From contig DNNO01000021.1 of NCBI GenBank assembly GCA_003497625.1, positions 103,602-167,601 of the forward strand: a stretch of DNA of 64,000 nt, in the 5' to 3' direction. The notes under the pieces are model-generated. The model did not search any database. It was not told where the DNA came from and saw only the letters and a program-made list of their open reading frames with translations. Position numbers and translations under genes: made by a program. This DNA is from Flavobacterium sp. (GTDB taxonomy: Bacteria; Bacteroidota; Bacteroidia; Flavobacteriales; Flavobacteriaceae). Shown piece after piece: positions 33,611 through 43,712 of the stretch; position 1 is the stretch's first letter; the number at the start of each line of letters is the position of its first letter.

Positions 33611-35494
33611 ATGAAAAAATTACTTTTTTTACTTACTTCTTGTATTGGTTTCGCACAAAACAACCCAAATCCAGGTTATTGGCAACAACACGTTGACTAT
33701 AAAATGGATGTGAAAATGGATGTGAAAAAATTCCAATATACCGGAAAACAAGAAATTGTTTATACCAACAATTCAAATGATACGTTGCACAAAGTGTATT
33801 ATCATTTGTACAATAATGCGTTTCAACCAGGAAGCGAAATGGACGCCAGACTTCAAGCCATTTCTGACCCCGATAAGCGCATGGTCAAAACCTTTAAAAA
33901 AGAAGGTAAAGATGTAAAAGAAAGTAGAATTAGCACATTGAAACCAAATGAAATAGGGTATTTAAACATCGCTAATTTTAAACAAGATGGCGTTTCAGCA
34001 ACCACAAAAGTAGTAGGAACTATTTTAGAAGTTACTTTAGCAAAAGCTATTTTACCAAAACAAAAAACCACACTTTCATTAGATTTTAATGGGCAAGTAC
34101 CGTTGCAAATTCGTCGTTCTGGAAGAATGTCCGAAGAAGGCGTTGCTTTATCCATGACACAATGGTATCCAAAACTATGCGAATATGATTTCGAAGGATG
34201 GCACGCTAATCCATACATCGCAAGAGAATTTCATGGTGTTTGGGGAAATTTTGATGTGAAAATCACTATTGACAAAGCTTACACTATTGGAGGAACAGGT
34301 TATTTACAAAACAAAAACGAAATCGGTCATGGTTATCAAGATGCAGGTGTAAATGTGGTTCATCCAAAGAAAACCAAAAACCTTACTTGGCATTTTTATG
34401 CGCCAAACGTGCATGATTTTGCTTGGGGAGCGGATAACGAGTTCATTCACGATATGATTTTAGGTCCAAACAATGTAGAATTGCATTTCTTGTACAAAAA
34501 CAAGAAAGAGAATTTAGAAAATTGGAAAAAAATGCAACCTAAAACTGCGGAATTACTAGCGTTTTTTAATGAAAACGTTGGGCCTTATCCGTACAAACAA
34601 TATTCAGTTATTCAAGGTGGTGATGGTGGAATGGAATATGGTATGTGTACTTTAATTACTGGAAACAGAGCTTTTGGAAGTTTAGTCGGCGTAACCGCAC
34701 ACGAAATGGCGCATTCATGGTTTCAATTTGTATTAGCAACTAACGAAACCAAACACGAATGGATGGATGAAGGCTTTACGTCGTACATTTCTAACTTAGC
34801 GATGAACAAAATTTTGCCTCCTAAAAAACCTGAAGTTCCTTATGAAGATGCTTACAATAACTACATTTATTTAGCAAAATCTGGAAAAGAACAGCCGTTA
34901 TCAACACATGCTGACCGTTATGATTTGAATATGGCGTATGGTATTTCGGCTTACAGTAAAGGGGAAGTGTTTTTAGTGCAATTGGGTTATTTAATTGGGC
35001 AAGAAAACCTCAACAAAACCATCAAACGTTATTACAATGAGTATAAATTTACACATCCAACACCAAACGACATCAAGCGTGTGGCGGAGAAAGTTTCGGG
35101 CGCTAATTTAGATTGGTATTTGTTAGATTGGACACTAACTACCAACACTATTGATTATGCTATTAAAAACGTTGAAAGTGCAACCGATGGTGTGCAAAGA
35201 ACAGGTGTTTCGCTAGAACGCAAAGGAAGAATGCCAATGCCTTTGGATATTATGGTAGAATATACCGACGGAACCAAAGAATTCTTCTACATTCCAAACA
35301 CGTTAATGCGTTGGGAAAAACCAAACCCATATGCTGGAATTAAAGGAAATGTTTTAAAAGGCTGGGATTGGGCACATCCAACCTACTTTTTTGAAATTCC
35401 AAAATCAAAAACGTCTATTAAATCCATCACCATTGACCCAGAAAATGTAATGGCGGATATTAATAAAGAAGATAATAGTTATCCGAAAAAATAA
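33611..35494 (+). CDS. M1 family metallopeptidase (aminopeptidase-like)
   Basis: 627 aa from the ATG at 33611; a TTG two codons upstream is less likely. The signal peptide is about 1-16 (ending GFAQ). Zinc ligands H364, H368 and E387 fit HExxH-x18-E (AHEMAHSW ... WMDEGFTSY), and the exopeptidase-type motif is GGMEYG instead of GxMEN. A C-terminal domain of about 200 residues follows. It is exported, probably periplasmic, and degrades peptides from the N-terminus. A terminator follows at once. Confidence 0.94.
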   Translation: MKKLLFLLTSCIGFAQNNPNPGYWQQHVDYKMDVKMDVKKFQYTGKQEIVYTNNSNDTLHKVYYHLYNNAFQPGSEMDARLQAISDPDKRMVKTFKKEGKDVKESRISTLKPNEIGYLNIANFKQDGVSATTKVVGTILEVTLAKAILPKQKTTLSLDFNGQVPLQIRRSGRMSEEGVALSMTQWYPKLCEYDFEGWHANPYIAREFHGVWGNFDVKITIDKAYTIGGTGYLQNKNEIGHGYQDAGVNVVHPKKTKNLTWHFYAPNVHDFAWGADNEFIHDMILGPNNVELHFLYKNKKENLENWKKMQPKTAELLAFFNENVGPYPYKQYSVIQGGDGGMEYGMCTLITGNRAFGSLVGVTAHEMAHSWFQFVLATNETKHEWMDEGFTSYISNLAMNKILPPKKPEVPYEDAYNNYIYLAKSGKEQPLSTHADRYDLNMAYGISAYSKGEVFLVQLGYLIGQENLNKTIKRYYNEYKFTHPTPNDIKRVAEKVSGANLDWYLLDWTLTTNTIDYAIKNVESATDGVQRTGVSLERKGRMPMPLDIMVEYTDGTKEFFYIPNTLMRWEKPNPYAGIKGNVLKGWDWAHPTYFFEIPKSKTSIKSITIDPENVMADINKEDNSYPKK

Positions 35495-35496
35495 TT

Positions 35497-35524
35497 AAAG
35501 CGACCTTAGGGTCGCTTTTTACTT
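35497..35524 (+). terminator. rho-independent terminator after the M1 peptidase gene
   Basis: AAAGCGACC pairs with GGTCGCTTT around a short TTAG-like loop, followed by T residues. Confidence 0.85.
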
Positions 35525-35632
35525 TTAAATGCTTTTTGAAATTAAAATCGAAATTCAATATCGACTTAAATAAAAAAAGAAAAACACAAAATATATAGCT
35601 GATTATTAGTAAATTAGTGTAAAAAATAAAAG

Positions 35633-36322
35633 GTGGTCATCTTAGACAAAAATAAAACGGTATCGCAATTAACAATACTATACATTTTAGTGGTTGTTGC
35701 CTTTTCATTTTTAAACTTAAAATCATATCCTGTTCTCGAATTCCTATTAGGCAGTATTAGAATTCCTATTATAATTGTGATGTATTTTATTGCGTCCAAA
35801 ATCAAAAGCACCTTGTATTTTAGTGCTTTAATTTTATTCTTTTTTGCTTATTTATTTTTTAGAGAAGGCTCTCTAATTGCCAATTTTTTAGGCGCATTAA
35901 TTTCACTTGTCTATCGCTTGTTAATCTTTATTATTGTTTACAAAAGCATTGAAAATAAGAATTGGATTGCCATTTTTTTAGCTTCAATTCCTTTCTTTTT
36001 TATCTATCTGTATGTGTTGCTCTTGATAGAAAAAGAAATAAAAATCGATTTTTACCCTTGGGTTTTAAATGGTTTTCTAACTTCTTTTATTGGTGGAATG
36101 GCAACATTTAACTTTCTCTTTCAAGATAAAAAAAGATTGCATTGGCTGTTTATTAGCGCGATTTTATTTGTGGTTCAAATCGGAGTGTTTTTAATTAATA
36201 AATATTACTTTCCAGATGAAATTTTAAGAATGTTAACCATTATTTTATTCGGAATTTCCAACTTCACGTTTTACAAATTTGTACTACTTCAAGAAGAATT
36301 AAAACTTAAATACACATCTTAA
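35633..36322 (+). CDS. multi-pass membrane protein, possibly YhhN-like
   Basis: 229 aa beginning with GTG at 35633. About seven to eight hydrophobic helices run through the protein, separated by short charged turns (RIPIIIVMYFIASKIK, FFREGSLIANFLGALISLVYR, KDKKRLHW-like junctions). Length and topology are like YhhN/lysoplasmalogenase-type proteins, but no diagnostic residues are certain. It lies 25 bases before rnpA on the same strand. Confidence that it is a gene is good; the family is tentative. Confidence 0.7.
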   Translation: MVILDKNKTVSQLTILYILVVVAFSFLNLKSYPVLEFLLGSIRIPIIIVMYFIASKIKSTLYFSALILFFFAYLFFREGSLIANFLGALISLVYRLLIFIIVYKSIENKNWIAIFLASIPFFFIYLYVLLLIEKEIKIDFYPWVLNGFLTSFIGGMATFNFLFQDKKRLHWLFISAILFVVQIGVFLINKYYFPDEILRMLTIILFGISNFTFYKFVLLQEELKLKYTS

Positions 36323-36334
36323 TTTAAAGTTTTC

Positions 36335-36342
36335 TAACTTTG
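36335..36342 (+). promoter_or_regulatory. TAACTTTG box directly before rnpA
   Basis: TAACTTTG fits the -7 consensus but lies only 4 bases before the rnpA ATG (36347), which would give a leaderless transcript. It may be chance. Confidence 0.3.
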
Positions 36343-36346
36343 CTTC

Positions 36347-36718
36347 ATGAAATTCACTTATCCAAAACACGAAAAATTAAAAAGCAAAACCACGATTGAC
36401 TTGTTGTTTTCGGAAGGGAAATCAGTTTCAAAATATCCGTTACGTTTGGTTTATGTAGAAAACACAGAACCTAATGCGGAACTTATAAAAATGGGAGTTT
36501 CGGTATCTAAAAAATATTTCAAAAAAGCCGTAGACCGTAATTATTTCAAGCGTGTTTTGCGTGAAACCTATCGTTTAAACAAACATATTTTGGTTGATAA
36601 TTTAGAAAAACCACATGCCTTTATGTTTTTCTATCAAACAAAAGAGCGACTTTCTTATCAAGAAATTGAAGAGAAAACCATCCAACTTTTTCAAAAATTC
36701 AACGAAAGGCAGAAGTAA
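36347..36718 (+). CDS. rnpA: ribonuclease P protein component
   Basis: 123 aa. Typical features are KLKSKTTIDLLFSEGKS at the N-terminus, GVSVSKKYFKKAVDRNYFKR (the RNR-type RNA-binding signature, here DRNYFKRVLRE) and a basic C-terminal helix. It assists the RNase P RNA in tRNA 5' maturation. The rpmH gene, a common neighbour elsewhere, is not next to it. The S41 protease gene follows after 73 bases. Confidence 0.96.
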   Translation: MKFTYPKHEKLKSKTTIDLLFSEGKSVSKYPLRLVYVENTEPNAELIKMGVSVSKKYFKKAVDRNYFKRVLRETYRLNKHILVDNLEKPHAFMFFYQTKERLSYQEIEEKTIQLFQKFNERQK

Positions 36719-36791
36719 ATTGTACTTTTGGTTTAATTTTTGCTCAAGATTCTTTACTTTCGTAAACTCGTATCAATCAATACTTCTATAC

Positions 36792-38426
36792 ATGAAACGT
36801 TATTTCAGTAGAAAAATAATCATTCCCGTTGTTGCGGCAACGTTCCTTTTTGTGGGCGTTAGTTTCAAAAACGACTTTTTTGAAATTGCTAAGCAAATTG
36901 AAATTTTTACCGGACTTTTCAAAACCGTTAACCAAAATTACGTGGATGAAACCAATCCGGGTGAAATGATGGATAACGCCATAAAAAACATGTTGAAAGA
37001 ATTAGATCCGTACACCGTTTTCTTTAACGAACAAGACGTTTTAAAATTCAAAATCAACAATACGGGCGAGTACACGGGCATTGGCGCCATGGTACAACGA
37101 AAAGAAGGAAAAGTTTTTCTAAAAGAAATTTACAAAGGATTTCCAGCCGATAAAGCCGGTTTAAAAGCTGGTGATGAGGTAATTCAAATTGGAGATATTA
37201 GCTTAAAAGAATACAAAGAAGATGCTTCGCAATTGTTTCTTGGTGCCAAAAACACAAAAGTTGAAATTCAATATATTCGTCAAGGAAAAACCCAAAATGC
37301 AACAATTGTTTTAGACGATGTTGAAATAAAAGCGGTTCCGTTTTTCTCGCTTTTAAAAGACAATACAGGTTACATCGTTTTAACGAAATTTACCGAAAAA
37401 GCAAGTTTTGAAACTAAAGCTGCTTTGTTAGAATTGAAAAAACAAGGCGCTACTAAAATCATTTTAGATTTAAGAGGAAATCCAGGTGGATTATTGCACG
37501 AAGCGGTAAACATTTGCAATCTTTTTGTTCCAAAAAACGAATTAATCGTAACCACAAAATCGAAAAATCCAAAACATAATTTAGAATACCGTACCAAAAA
37601 CGAACCTATCGATTTAGAAATTCCGATTGCAGTAATTGTGGACGGAAAAAGTGCTTCGGCTTCGGAAATTGTAGCGGGTGCGATTCAAGATTTAGATAGA
37701 GGTGTGATTTTAGGAACCAGAAGTTTCGGAAAAGGATTGGTACAACGACCTTTAGATTTGTCTTACGGAACGCAAGTAAAAGTAACGATTTCGAGATATT
37801 ACACACCTTCAGGAAGATGTATTCAGGCTTTGGATTATTCGAAAAAAGACGAAAACGGAAAAGCAATTAAGAAAAATCAGACTGAATTCACTGCTTTCAA
37901 AACCAAAGCAGGAAGAACGGTTTATGATGGCGGTGGTGTTTTACCAGATATGGAAATTGAAGAAACTAAAATGGCAACAATAACTGATGCTGTAGTTAAA
38001 ACAGATGCTATTTTTAACTTTGCTACGCAATGGTATTATAAAAACCCAACCGTTTCAGGAATTCCTACCATTTCAGATACTGATTTTATTGCGTTTAAGA
38101 CCTTTTTAAAACAAGAGAAAATCAGTTTAGACACCGAAACCAACAAAGCGCTGAAAAACGTGCTTGAAACGGCTAAAAAAGAAAAAATAGACACTCAAAT
38201 TACGAATGAATACAAGCAATTAGAATTGGCTATTGAGAAAAATCAGGAAATGGAATTGGACAAAAACAAGAACCAAATCAAAAAACTGATTCAGGAAGAT
38301 TTAATCACACGTTACCAATATCGCGAAGGTTTATACCAATTTTACACCAAAGAAAACTTGGAAATTGAAAAAGCAATTTCGCTTCTAAACAATCAAACAC
38401 AATACAAATCGATTTTAAAAAAATAA
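36792..38426 (+). CDS. S41 family C-terminal processing peptidase
   Basis: 544 aa from the ATG at 36792 (MKRYFSRK); an open frame extends further upstream over rnpA but is non-coding there. An N-terminal signal/anchor helix is at about 9-27; the PDZ domain is at about 85-175 (GIGAMVQRKEGKVF, FPADKAGLKAGDEVIQI); the protease core has LRGNPGGLLHEAVN, the serine motif GKSASASEI (about 286-294) and the lysine in SFGKGLVQ. It cleaves periplasmic proteins near the C-terminus. One base separates it from the OmpA gene, so they are likely co-transcribed. Confidence 0.95.
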   Translation: MKRYFSRKIIIPVVAATFLFVGVSFKNDFFEIAKQIEIFTGLFKTVNQNYVDETNPGEMMDNAIKNMLKELDPYTVFFNEQDVLKFKINNTGEYTGIGAMVQRKEGKVFLKEIYKGFPADKAGLKAGDEVIQIGDISLKEYKEDASQLFLGAKNTKVEIQYIRQGKTQNATIVLDDVEIKAVPFFSLLKDNTGYIVLTKFTEKASFETKAALLELKKQGATKIILDLRGNPGGLLHEAVNICNLFVPKNELIVTTKSKNPKHNLEYRTKNEPIDLEIPIAVIVDGKSASASEIVAGAIQDLDRGVILGTRSFGKGLVQRPLDLSYGTQVKVTISRYYTPSGRCIQALDYSKKDENGKAIKKNQTEFTAFKTKAGRTVYDGGGVLPDMEIEETKMATITDAVVKTDAIFNFATQWYYKNPTVSGIPTISDTDFIAFKTFLKQEKISLDTETNKALKNVLETAKKEKIDTQITNEYKQLELAIEKNQEMELDKNKNQIKKLIQEDLITRYQYREGLYQFYTKENLEIEKAISLLNNQTQYKSILKK

Positions 38427-38427
38427 G

Positions 38428-39279
38428 ATGACACGTTTATTTTCTATACTATTTTTACTTTTCACAGTAGTATCCTTTGCTCAAGAAGAAGAAGAAGTAC
38501 ACTCTATATTTTTCGAATTTGACAAATACAATTTAAAAGAAGAACAAGCCAATGCCGTAGTAGCATTCGTTAGTAAAATAGACACTTCGCGCATTGAGTC
38601 GGTTCAAATTTTTGGCTATTGTGATGATAGAGGAAAAGATGCTTACAATTACACCTTATCAACTAACAGAGCCAATACCGTTAAAAACAAGCTAATTGAA
38701 AGAGGCATCAAAAGTAAAATTATCATTACGCTTGAAGGAAAAGGCAGAATCATGCTTGATGAAGATATGCAAACTAACGTTCCAGAAGCGCGTTCTAAAA
38801 ACCGAAGAGTAGACGTAGTGGTAAATTTTAAACCCATTGTAATTGAAGATTTAAAAATTCCTGGCGTTTATAGTACGATTAAAAAAGATAGAATTGTAGG
38901 CGATAGGATTTATCTTGACCACGTTTTGTTTGAAAGAGGAAGTAGCCAATTGACCTATAAAGCCAAGAAAGAATTAGACCGAATTGCCTTAGAATTACAC
39001 AAATACAAAAACATTCACTTCGAGATTCAAGGTCACGTATGTTGTACACCAACTTTCCAAAAAGAAGCTGTTGATCGCGATACTAAAAAGCGAGAATTAT
39101 CAATAAATCGTGCTAAAAGAGTGTACAATTACTTTTTGATGAAACGTATTAGTAAAGTTCGTATGACTTATAAAGGCTATGGTAATACCCAATCTTTAAA
39201 ACAAGGAAGTACTTTAGATAGAAGAGTGGAACTTTTGATTACCAAAAATGATGTAGTTCCGGTAGAACCGAAAAAGTAG
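38428..39279 (+). CDS. OmpA family protein with two OmpA-like domains
   Basis: 283 aa. The signal peptide is 1-19 (ending VSFAQ). The first peptidoglycan-binding-type domain is at about 24-130 (FFEFDKYNLKEEQ, GYCDDRGKDAYNYTLSTNRA, RSKNRRVDVVV) and the second at about 160-278 (LFERGSSQLTYKAKKEL, SINRAKRVYNYF, TLDRRVELLI). The second has an insertion with two cysteines (HVCCTPTF). It probably tethers the outer membrane to peptidoglycan. No beta-barrel is present. Confidence 0.92.
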   Translation: MTRLFSILFLLFTVVSFAQEEEEVHSIFFEFDKYNLKEEQANAVVAFVSKIDTSRIESVQIFGYCDDRGKDAYNYTLSTNRANTVKNKLIERGIKSKIIITLEGKGRIMLDEDMQTNVPEARSKNRRVDVVVNFKPIVIEDLKIPGVYSTIKKDRIVGDRIYLDHVLFERGSSQLTYKAKKELDRIALELHKYKNIHFEIQGHVCCTPTFQKEAVDRDTKKRELSINRAKRVYNYFLMKRISKVRMTYKGYGNTQSLKQGSTLDRRVELLITKNDVVPVEPKK

Positions 39280-39726
39280 TTATTTTTTCTTCATCTGAAT
39301 ATGCGGAATATCGTCTTCTAAATACATTTCGCTGGTTTGGATAAATCCGTGGGATTCGTAGAATTTTTTTAAGTATTCTTGTGCGGAAATAGTAATAGCT
39401 GTTTCATTGAAGTTTTCTTTTATCGCTTCAATGGAAACACGCATTAAATCGTGACCGAATTTTTTATCACGGTATTTTGGACTTACCACAACTCTTCCTA
39501 TAGAAGTTTCTTCAAAATAACAGCCTTTGTTAAACAAACGAGAATAAGCTGCCAAATCGTTATTGTAATAACCTAAAACGTGAAGTGCTTTCTCGTCTTT
39601 ACCATCAATATCTTGATAAACGCAATTTTGCTCCACCACAAACACTTCTGAGCGAAGCTGCAGCAAAGAATATAGTTCAACTGTAGAAAGTTCGTTAAAT
39701 CGCTTTATTTTGAATGTTATTTCCAT
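39280..39726 (-). CDS. GNAT acetyltransferase, ElaA-like
   Basis: 148 aa from the ATG at 39726 (MEITFKIKRF); an upstream ATG at 39747 would overlap a terminator and is rejected. The ElaA-type N-terminus is LQLRSEVFVVEQNCVYQDIDGKD (seen in parts); the acetyl-CoA loop is GRVVVSPKYRDKKFGHDLM. ElaA-like proteins are small N-acetyltransferases of unknown substrate. It converges on the OmpA gene with no gap. Confidence 0.92.
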   Translation of the reverse strand: MEITFKIKRFNELSTVELYSLLQLRSEVFVVEQNCVYQDIDGKDEKALHVLGYYNNDLAAYSRLFNKGCYFEETSIGRVVVSPKYRDKKFGHDLMRVSIEAIKENFNETAITISAQEYLKKFYESHGFIQTSEMYLEDDIPHIQMKKK

Positions 39727-39730
39727 GATA

Positions 39731-39759
39731 AAAAAAGAAGTTCCCAATGAAGGGAACTT
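39731..39759 (-). terminator. rho-independent terminator after the DUF4837 gene
   Basis: On the minus strand AAGTTCCC pairs with GGGAACTT around 6 bases, followed by a T run (plus-strand A run at 39731-39736). Confidence 0.85.
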
Positions 39760-39763
39760 GATA

Positions 39764-40747
39764 TTATTTTAAAAACTTAACCGATTGAATAATAGCTTCT
39801 AGCTCGAAAACTAAATCACGCTTCGATTTTGACGGATTATAAGTGAATCCTTCCAAAATTAAATAACGATTGTTTTTAGTGTCTTTGATTGCGTAATTAA
39901 CAAATGGTCCAGCCATGAAATCGTTTTTCAATTCCCAAGTTCCTTTGGTTAAATAGGTTTTTTTACCTCCAACGGTTACATCAAACAAATAAGGTGCATA
40001 AGCTGCTTCCGTAATCATCCATGTATTTGGTAGTGTTCCGTGAATGTTAGCTTTTCCAACTTCATCACGCATTGCTGTAATGTTAGCGATGATATTGTTA
40101 TCTTTTTCTACTTTTTCAATTGGAACCTGATAAATTAAAATACTGTTATAACCTGAGGTAAATTCTTTTCTTAACCAAATGAAATTGTCTTTTACCATAT
40201 CGTATTTATAACCAAAACCAATTTGCAAACTCACGCCAAACTTACTTTGTACTTGAGTATCTGGAACCAACGATTTTTTCATTCGAATTTGATTCTCAAT
40301 TACTTCTGAAGCTTTGATTGTTTTAATAATTTCGGCTGATTTTTCTTCTAAAACCTTTAAAACATCTTCGGTATCTGTACCAGAAATGAAAAATACGTTT
40401 TGAGGTTTTGCATATTTGTTGGTATTCGAAGCATATCCAGCTTCTTTATCTTTTTTAACAATAATGATGTTTCGACTTTTGCGAACAAATCCTTCAAAAA
40501 CCTTTGTTGGATATTGATTTAAAGTAAACAATGGTTCTTCTTGTGGTAAACCATCTACGGGAACGGCAAACTTTTTACGAATGCTATCTCCAATTTCTCC
40601 GTTCCATAAGTTATCGTCAATAATAATAGAAACATTATTAATTTTACCATTAGAATCTGATAAAATTGCTTGCGTTTCTTCTTTAGAAGTTTCTTTACAA
40701 GATAAAAACGATAAGGCTACGAAAGTTAAAACTGCTAATTTTTTCAT
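39764..40747 (-). CDS. DUF4837 family lipoprotein
   Basis: 327 aa from the ATG at 40747 (MKKLAVLTF); four extra residues are possible upstream. The lipoprotein signal ends SFLSC (C17). The body fits DUF4837 as known in Bacteroidota: IIDDNLWNGEIGDSIRKKFA, FTLNQYP, and a C-terminal half with a repeated WLRKE- and GTWEL-type core. Its function is unknown. It lies downstream of a MltD-like transglycosylase gene (16 bases), a common pairing suggesting an envelope role. Confidence 0.85.
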   Translation of the reverse strand: MKKLAVLTFVALSFLSCKETSKEETQAILSDSNGKINNVSIIIDDNLWNGEIGDSIRKKFAVPVDGLPQEEPLFTLNQYPTKVFEGFVRKSRNIIIVKKDKEAGYASNTNKYAKPQNVFFISGTDTEDVLKVLEEKSAEIIKTIKASEVIENQIRMKKSLVPDTQVQSKFGVSLQIGFGYKYDMVKDNFIWLRKEFTSGYNSILIYQVPIEKVEKDNNIIANITAMRDEVGKANIHGTLPNTWMITEAAYAPYLFDVTVGGKKTYLTKGTWELKNDFMAGPFVNYAIKDTKNNRYLILEGFTYNPSKSKRDLVFELEAIIQSVKFLK

Positions 40748-40763
40748 GGGGTAAAACAATTGA

Positions 40764-42302
40764 TTATCCGTTAATTTTTAATTTCATTCCGGGTTGAATA
40801 TTGTCACCGCTAATATCGTTCCATTTTTTAATATCTTCTATGGAAACGCCTGGAAATTGTTTAGAAATTGAAAATAATGAATCACCACTTTTAACCGTAT
40901 AAGTCCCGTCATTATTAGATTTAGACTCTGTTTTAACGATTACTTTTTTATCCGAATAAATTTTTAATTTTTTTCCTGCCTGTATGGTATTTCCTTTTAT
41001 GCTATTCCATTTTTTTAGTTCAGTAATGGAAACATTGTACTTATCGCCAATTTTGCCCAAACTTTCGCCACTCTTAATTGTGTGGAATTGAGTTTTTCGC
41101 TCAAATTTAGGTTTACTTACATAAGTGGAGTCCACATTAGATGCTATCGAATCTTTTGAAGTTGTAGCAATGAATTCCGTTTTTGTTTTTTCTTTATACG
41201 TTTCTAAATAATTCAAATACGCATAAATTTTTTCTTCATTGGAAACAAAAAGTCCCATTTTATTTTTTGGTAAACGCAAGTAATGAGGTTCATCTGCTTC
41301 AAACGGGATTACCTTTAATTTATAAATTGGATTTAAAAACTCTAATTGTTCCACAGGAATATCAAGTAATTCTGAAATATGCTTGAACGACATTTGCTTT
41401 TTCACCATAATCGTATCCGTTTCAAAATACGTTAATGGCGCTTTTTTAGGCATAATTCCGTGCTCTTTTTTGAATTCGTAAATGTAAAAAGTAGCTAAAA
41501 AAGCTGGAACGTAATTCGCAGTTTCCTTTGGAAGATTTTTACGAATGTTCCAATAATTTTGGCTTCCGCCCGAACGACGAATTGCTTTTGAAACATTTCC
41601 AGGTCCGCAGTTATAAGCCGCTAAAACCATGCTCCAATCTCCAAAAATTCCGTACAAACTTGATAAATACTGACAAGCTGCTTCCGTTGCTTTTAAAGGA
41701 TCGTAACGCTCATCCACATAAGAAGTAACTTCTAAATTGTATTGTTTTCCTGTTGGATACATAAATTGCCACAAACCAGAAGCTCCAACTCGAGATTTCG
41801 CTCTAGGATTTAATGCTGATTCAACAATAGCCAAATATTTCAATTCTAACGGAATGTTATATTTTGCTAAATGCTCTTCGAACATTGGGAAATAATATTC
41901 TGAAATCGCCATTAAACGCTCAAATGCTTTTGGACGATTTTTCAAAAACGCTTTAATCGTGTTCTCTAATGCTGGATGATATTCAATATTAAAAGGCGAT
42001 TTAGCATCCATTTTGGCCAAACGTTTCTTTAATAAATCAGTAGATAACTCGTAACTTACTTCGGTATCTGCATTGAAATTCGAAATATCAGAAAACATAT
42101 TGTCAGACAATTCTGTGCTGGCTAATTCCGACAACCATCTTTCATCGATACAATTACTAGTGCTATGATTTACAAACGTCGTTTTCAAAGAATCCAAATA
42201 GGACATTTTAGGCAACGGAAGTAAATTTTCTTTTTCTGCAGTTTCCTGAGCGAAGCTAAAAAGCGACAGAAAAAGTGATGTTATTATTAAACTTTTTTTC
42301 AT
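40764..42302 (-). CDS. MltD-like lytic transglycosylase with two LysM domains
   Basis: 512 aa from the ATG at 42302 (MKKSLIITS), chosen because it starts the signal peptide (ending FSFAQ). The SLT domain is at about 95-230 with the catalytic glutamate in IVESALNP and the GASGLWQFM, AYNCGPGNV motifs. Two LysM domains are at about 405-450 and 465-510 (HTIKSGESLGKIGDKYNVS, YTVKSGDSLFSISKQFPGVS). It cleaves peptidoglycan glycan strands to anhydromuropeptides in the envelope. The gene follows pgk by 66 bases. Confidence 0.95.
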   Translation of the reverse strand: MKKSLIITSLFLSLFSFAQETAEKENLLPLPKMSYLDSLKTTFVNHSTSNCIDERWLSELASTELSDNMFSDISNFNADTEVSYELSTDLLKKRLAKMDAKSPFNIEYHPALENTIKAFLKNRPKAFERLMAISEYYFPMFEEHLAKYNIPLELKYLAIVESALNPRAKSRVGASGLWQFMYPTGKQYNLEVTSYVDERYDPLKATEAACQYLSSLYGIFGDWSMVLAAYNCGPGNVSKAIRRSGGSQNYWNIRKNLPKETANYVPAFLATFYIYEFKKEHGIMPKKAPLTYFETDTIMVKKQMSFKHISELLDIPVEQLEFLNPIYKLKVIPFEADEPHYLRLPKNKMGLFVSNEEKIYAYLNYLETYKEKTKTEFIATTSKDSIASNVDSTYVSKPKFERKTQFHTIKSGESLGKIGDKYNVSITELKKWNSIKGNTIQAGKKLKIYSDKKVIVKTESKSNNDGTYTVKSGDSLFSISKQFPGVSIEDIKKWNDISGDNIQPGMKLKING

Positions 42303-42368
42303 TCTGTTTTTTGTTTTTTGGGGCATGTTGATTAGTAATAACTTAATAACCAACGTTTTATTGTACTC

Positions 42369-43556
42369 TTATTCTAAAATAGCTGCAATTCCAGGTAAGG
42401 TTCTGCCTTCCAGCATTTCTAACATCGCTCCACCACCGGTAGAAACGTAACTCATCTTTGGCTCTAATCCAAATTGTTTTACAGCAGCAACGCTATCGCC
42501 ACCACCTACAAGTGAAAAAGCTCCATTTGCAGTTGATTCTGCAATATATTCGCCTAAAAAAATTGTTCCTTTTGCAAAGTTTTCCATTTCAAAAACACCT
42601 AATGGACCATTCCAAAGAATCGTTTTTGAATCTAAAATAATGCGTTTAAAAATTTCTAACGATTTTGGCCCTGCATCTAAACCTTGCCATCCGTCTGGAA
42701 TTTTATTCACATCAACCACTTGTGTATTGGCGTCATTCGAAAATGCATCTGCCGCCACTACATCAACAGGAATGTGAATTTGTACACCTTTTTCTTTGGC
42801 TTGTTTTAAAATTTCGATGGCCAATTCTAATTTATCATCTTCACAAATTGAATTTCCAATTTTTCCTCCTAACGCTTTCACGAAAGTAAACGTCATTCCA
42901 CCACCAATAATCATGTGGTTTACTTTATCTAAAATATTTTCAATCACCGTAATTTTTGAAGAAACTTTACTTCCTCCTAATATCGCAACGACCGGTTTTT
43001 CTGAGTTTTTCAATACTTTTTCGATACTTTCAATTTCTTTGGCTAACAAATAACCGAAGCATTTCGCCTCTTTAAAAAATTGCGCAATAATGGTTGTGGA
43101 AGCATGTGCTCTGTGAGCCGTTCCAAAAGCATCATTCACATAAATATCACCTAAAGAAGCTAATTTTTTAGAAAATTCAACATCTCCTTTTTCTTCTTCG
43201 GCATAAAAACGTAAGTTTTCTAATAATAAAATTTCGCCTGGTTGTAGATTTTTCGCTGCATTTTCTGCTACATCTCCAATACAATCAGAAGCAAAATGTA
43301 CTTTTTGACCTAAGATTTCCTCAGTTTTAGAAACGATGTGTTGTAACGAATATTTTGCTTCAACACCTTTTGGTCTTCCTAAGTGACTCATTAAAATTAC
43401 ACTTCCGCCATCTTTCAATATTTTGTCAATTGTAGGCTTTGCTGCCTCGATTCTTGTAGCATCGGTAACCTTAAAATTTTCATCTAATGGTACATTAAAG
43501 TCTACTCGGATAATTGCTTTTTTATTATTGAAATTGAAGTCGTTGAGTGTTTTCAT
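42369..43556 (-). CDS. pgk: phosphoglycerate kinase
   Basis: 395 aa, full length. N-domain substrate motif is [20 protein letters not shown] (seen in parts), MSHLGRPKG and the C-domain nucleotide motifs [11 protein letters not shown] and [14 protein letters not shown] are present. It interconverts 1,3-bisphosphoglycerate and 3-phosphoglycerate with ATP formation. A TATATTTG box on the minus strand (43591-43584) may be the -7 element. Confidence 0.98.
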   Translation of the reverse strand: MKTLNDFNFNNKKAIIRVDFNVPLDENFKVTDATRIEAAKPTIDKILKDGGSVILMSHLGRPKGVEAKYSLQHIVSKTEEILGQKVHFASDCIGDVAENAAKNLQPGEILLLENLRFYAEEEKGDVEFSKKLASLGDIYVNDAFGTAHRAHASTTIIAQFFKEAKCFGYLLAKEIESIEKVLKNSEKPVVAILGGSKVSSKITVIENILDKVNHMIIGGGMTFTFVKALGGKIGNSICEDDKLELAIEILKQAKEKGVQIHIPVDVVAADAFSNDANTQVVDVNKIPDGWQGLDAGPKSLEIFKRIILDSKTILWNGPLGVFEMENFAKGTIFLGEYIAESTANGAFSLVGGGDSVAAVKQFGLEPKMSYVSTGGGAMLEMLEGRTLPGIAAILE

Positions 43557-43700
43557 TTATTGATTTTTTAATTCGAATGATTGCAAATATAAATTATTGT
43601 ATTTTAAATCTTTATAATAAATATCATATTTTGTGTTTTTTTTAAATCTTGCAAAACCATTTTTTTGATTTCTTTTCTATCAATTTTGGTAATTTTTGAT

Positions 43701-43708
43701 TAGGTTTG
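43701..43708 (+). promoter_or_regulatory. -7-like TAGGTTTG box before holB
   Basis: TAGGTTTG fits TAnnTTTG and lies 4 bases before the holB ATG (43713), again implying a leaderless or very short leader; the -33 box is not evident. Confidence 0.3.
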
Positions 43709-43712
43709 TTCC

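Noticed and set aside
36615..36791. N-terminal extension of the S41 protease over rnpA
   Set aside because: It would overlap rnpA in another frame, and the signal peptide of the protease begins at the ATG at 36792.
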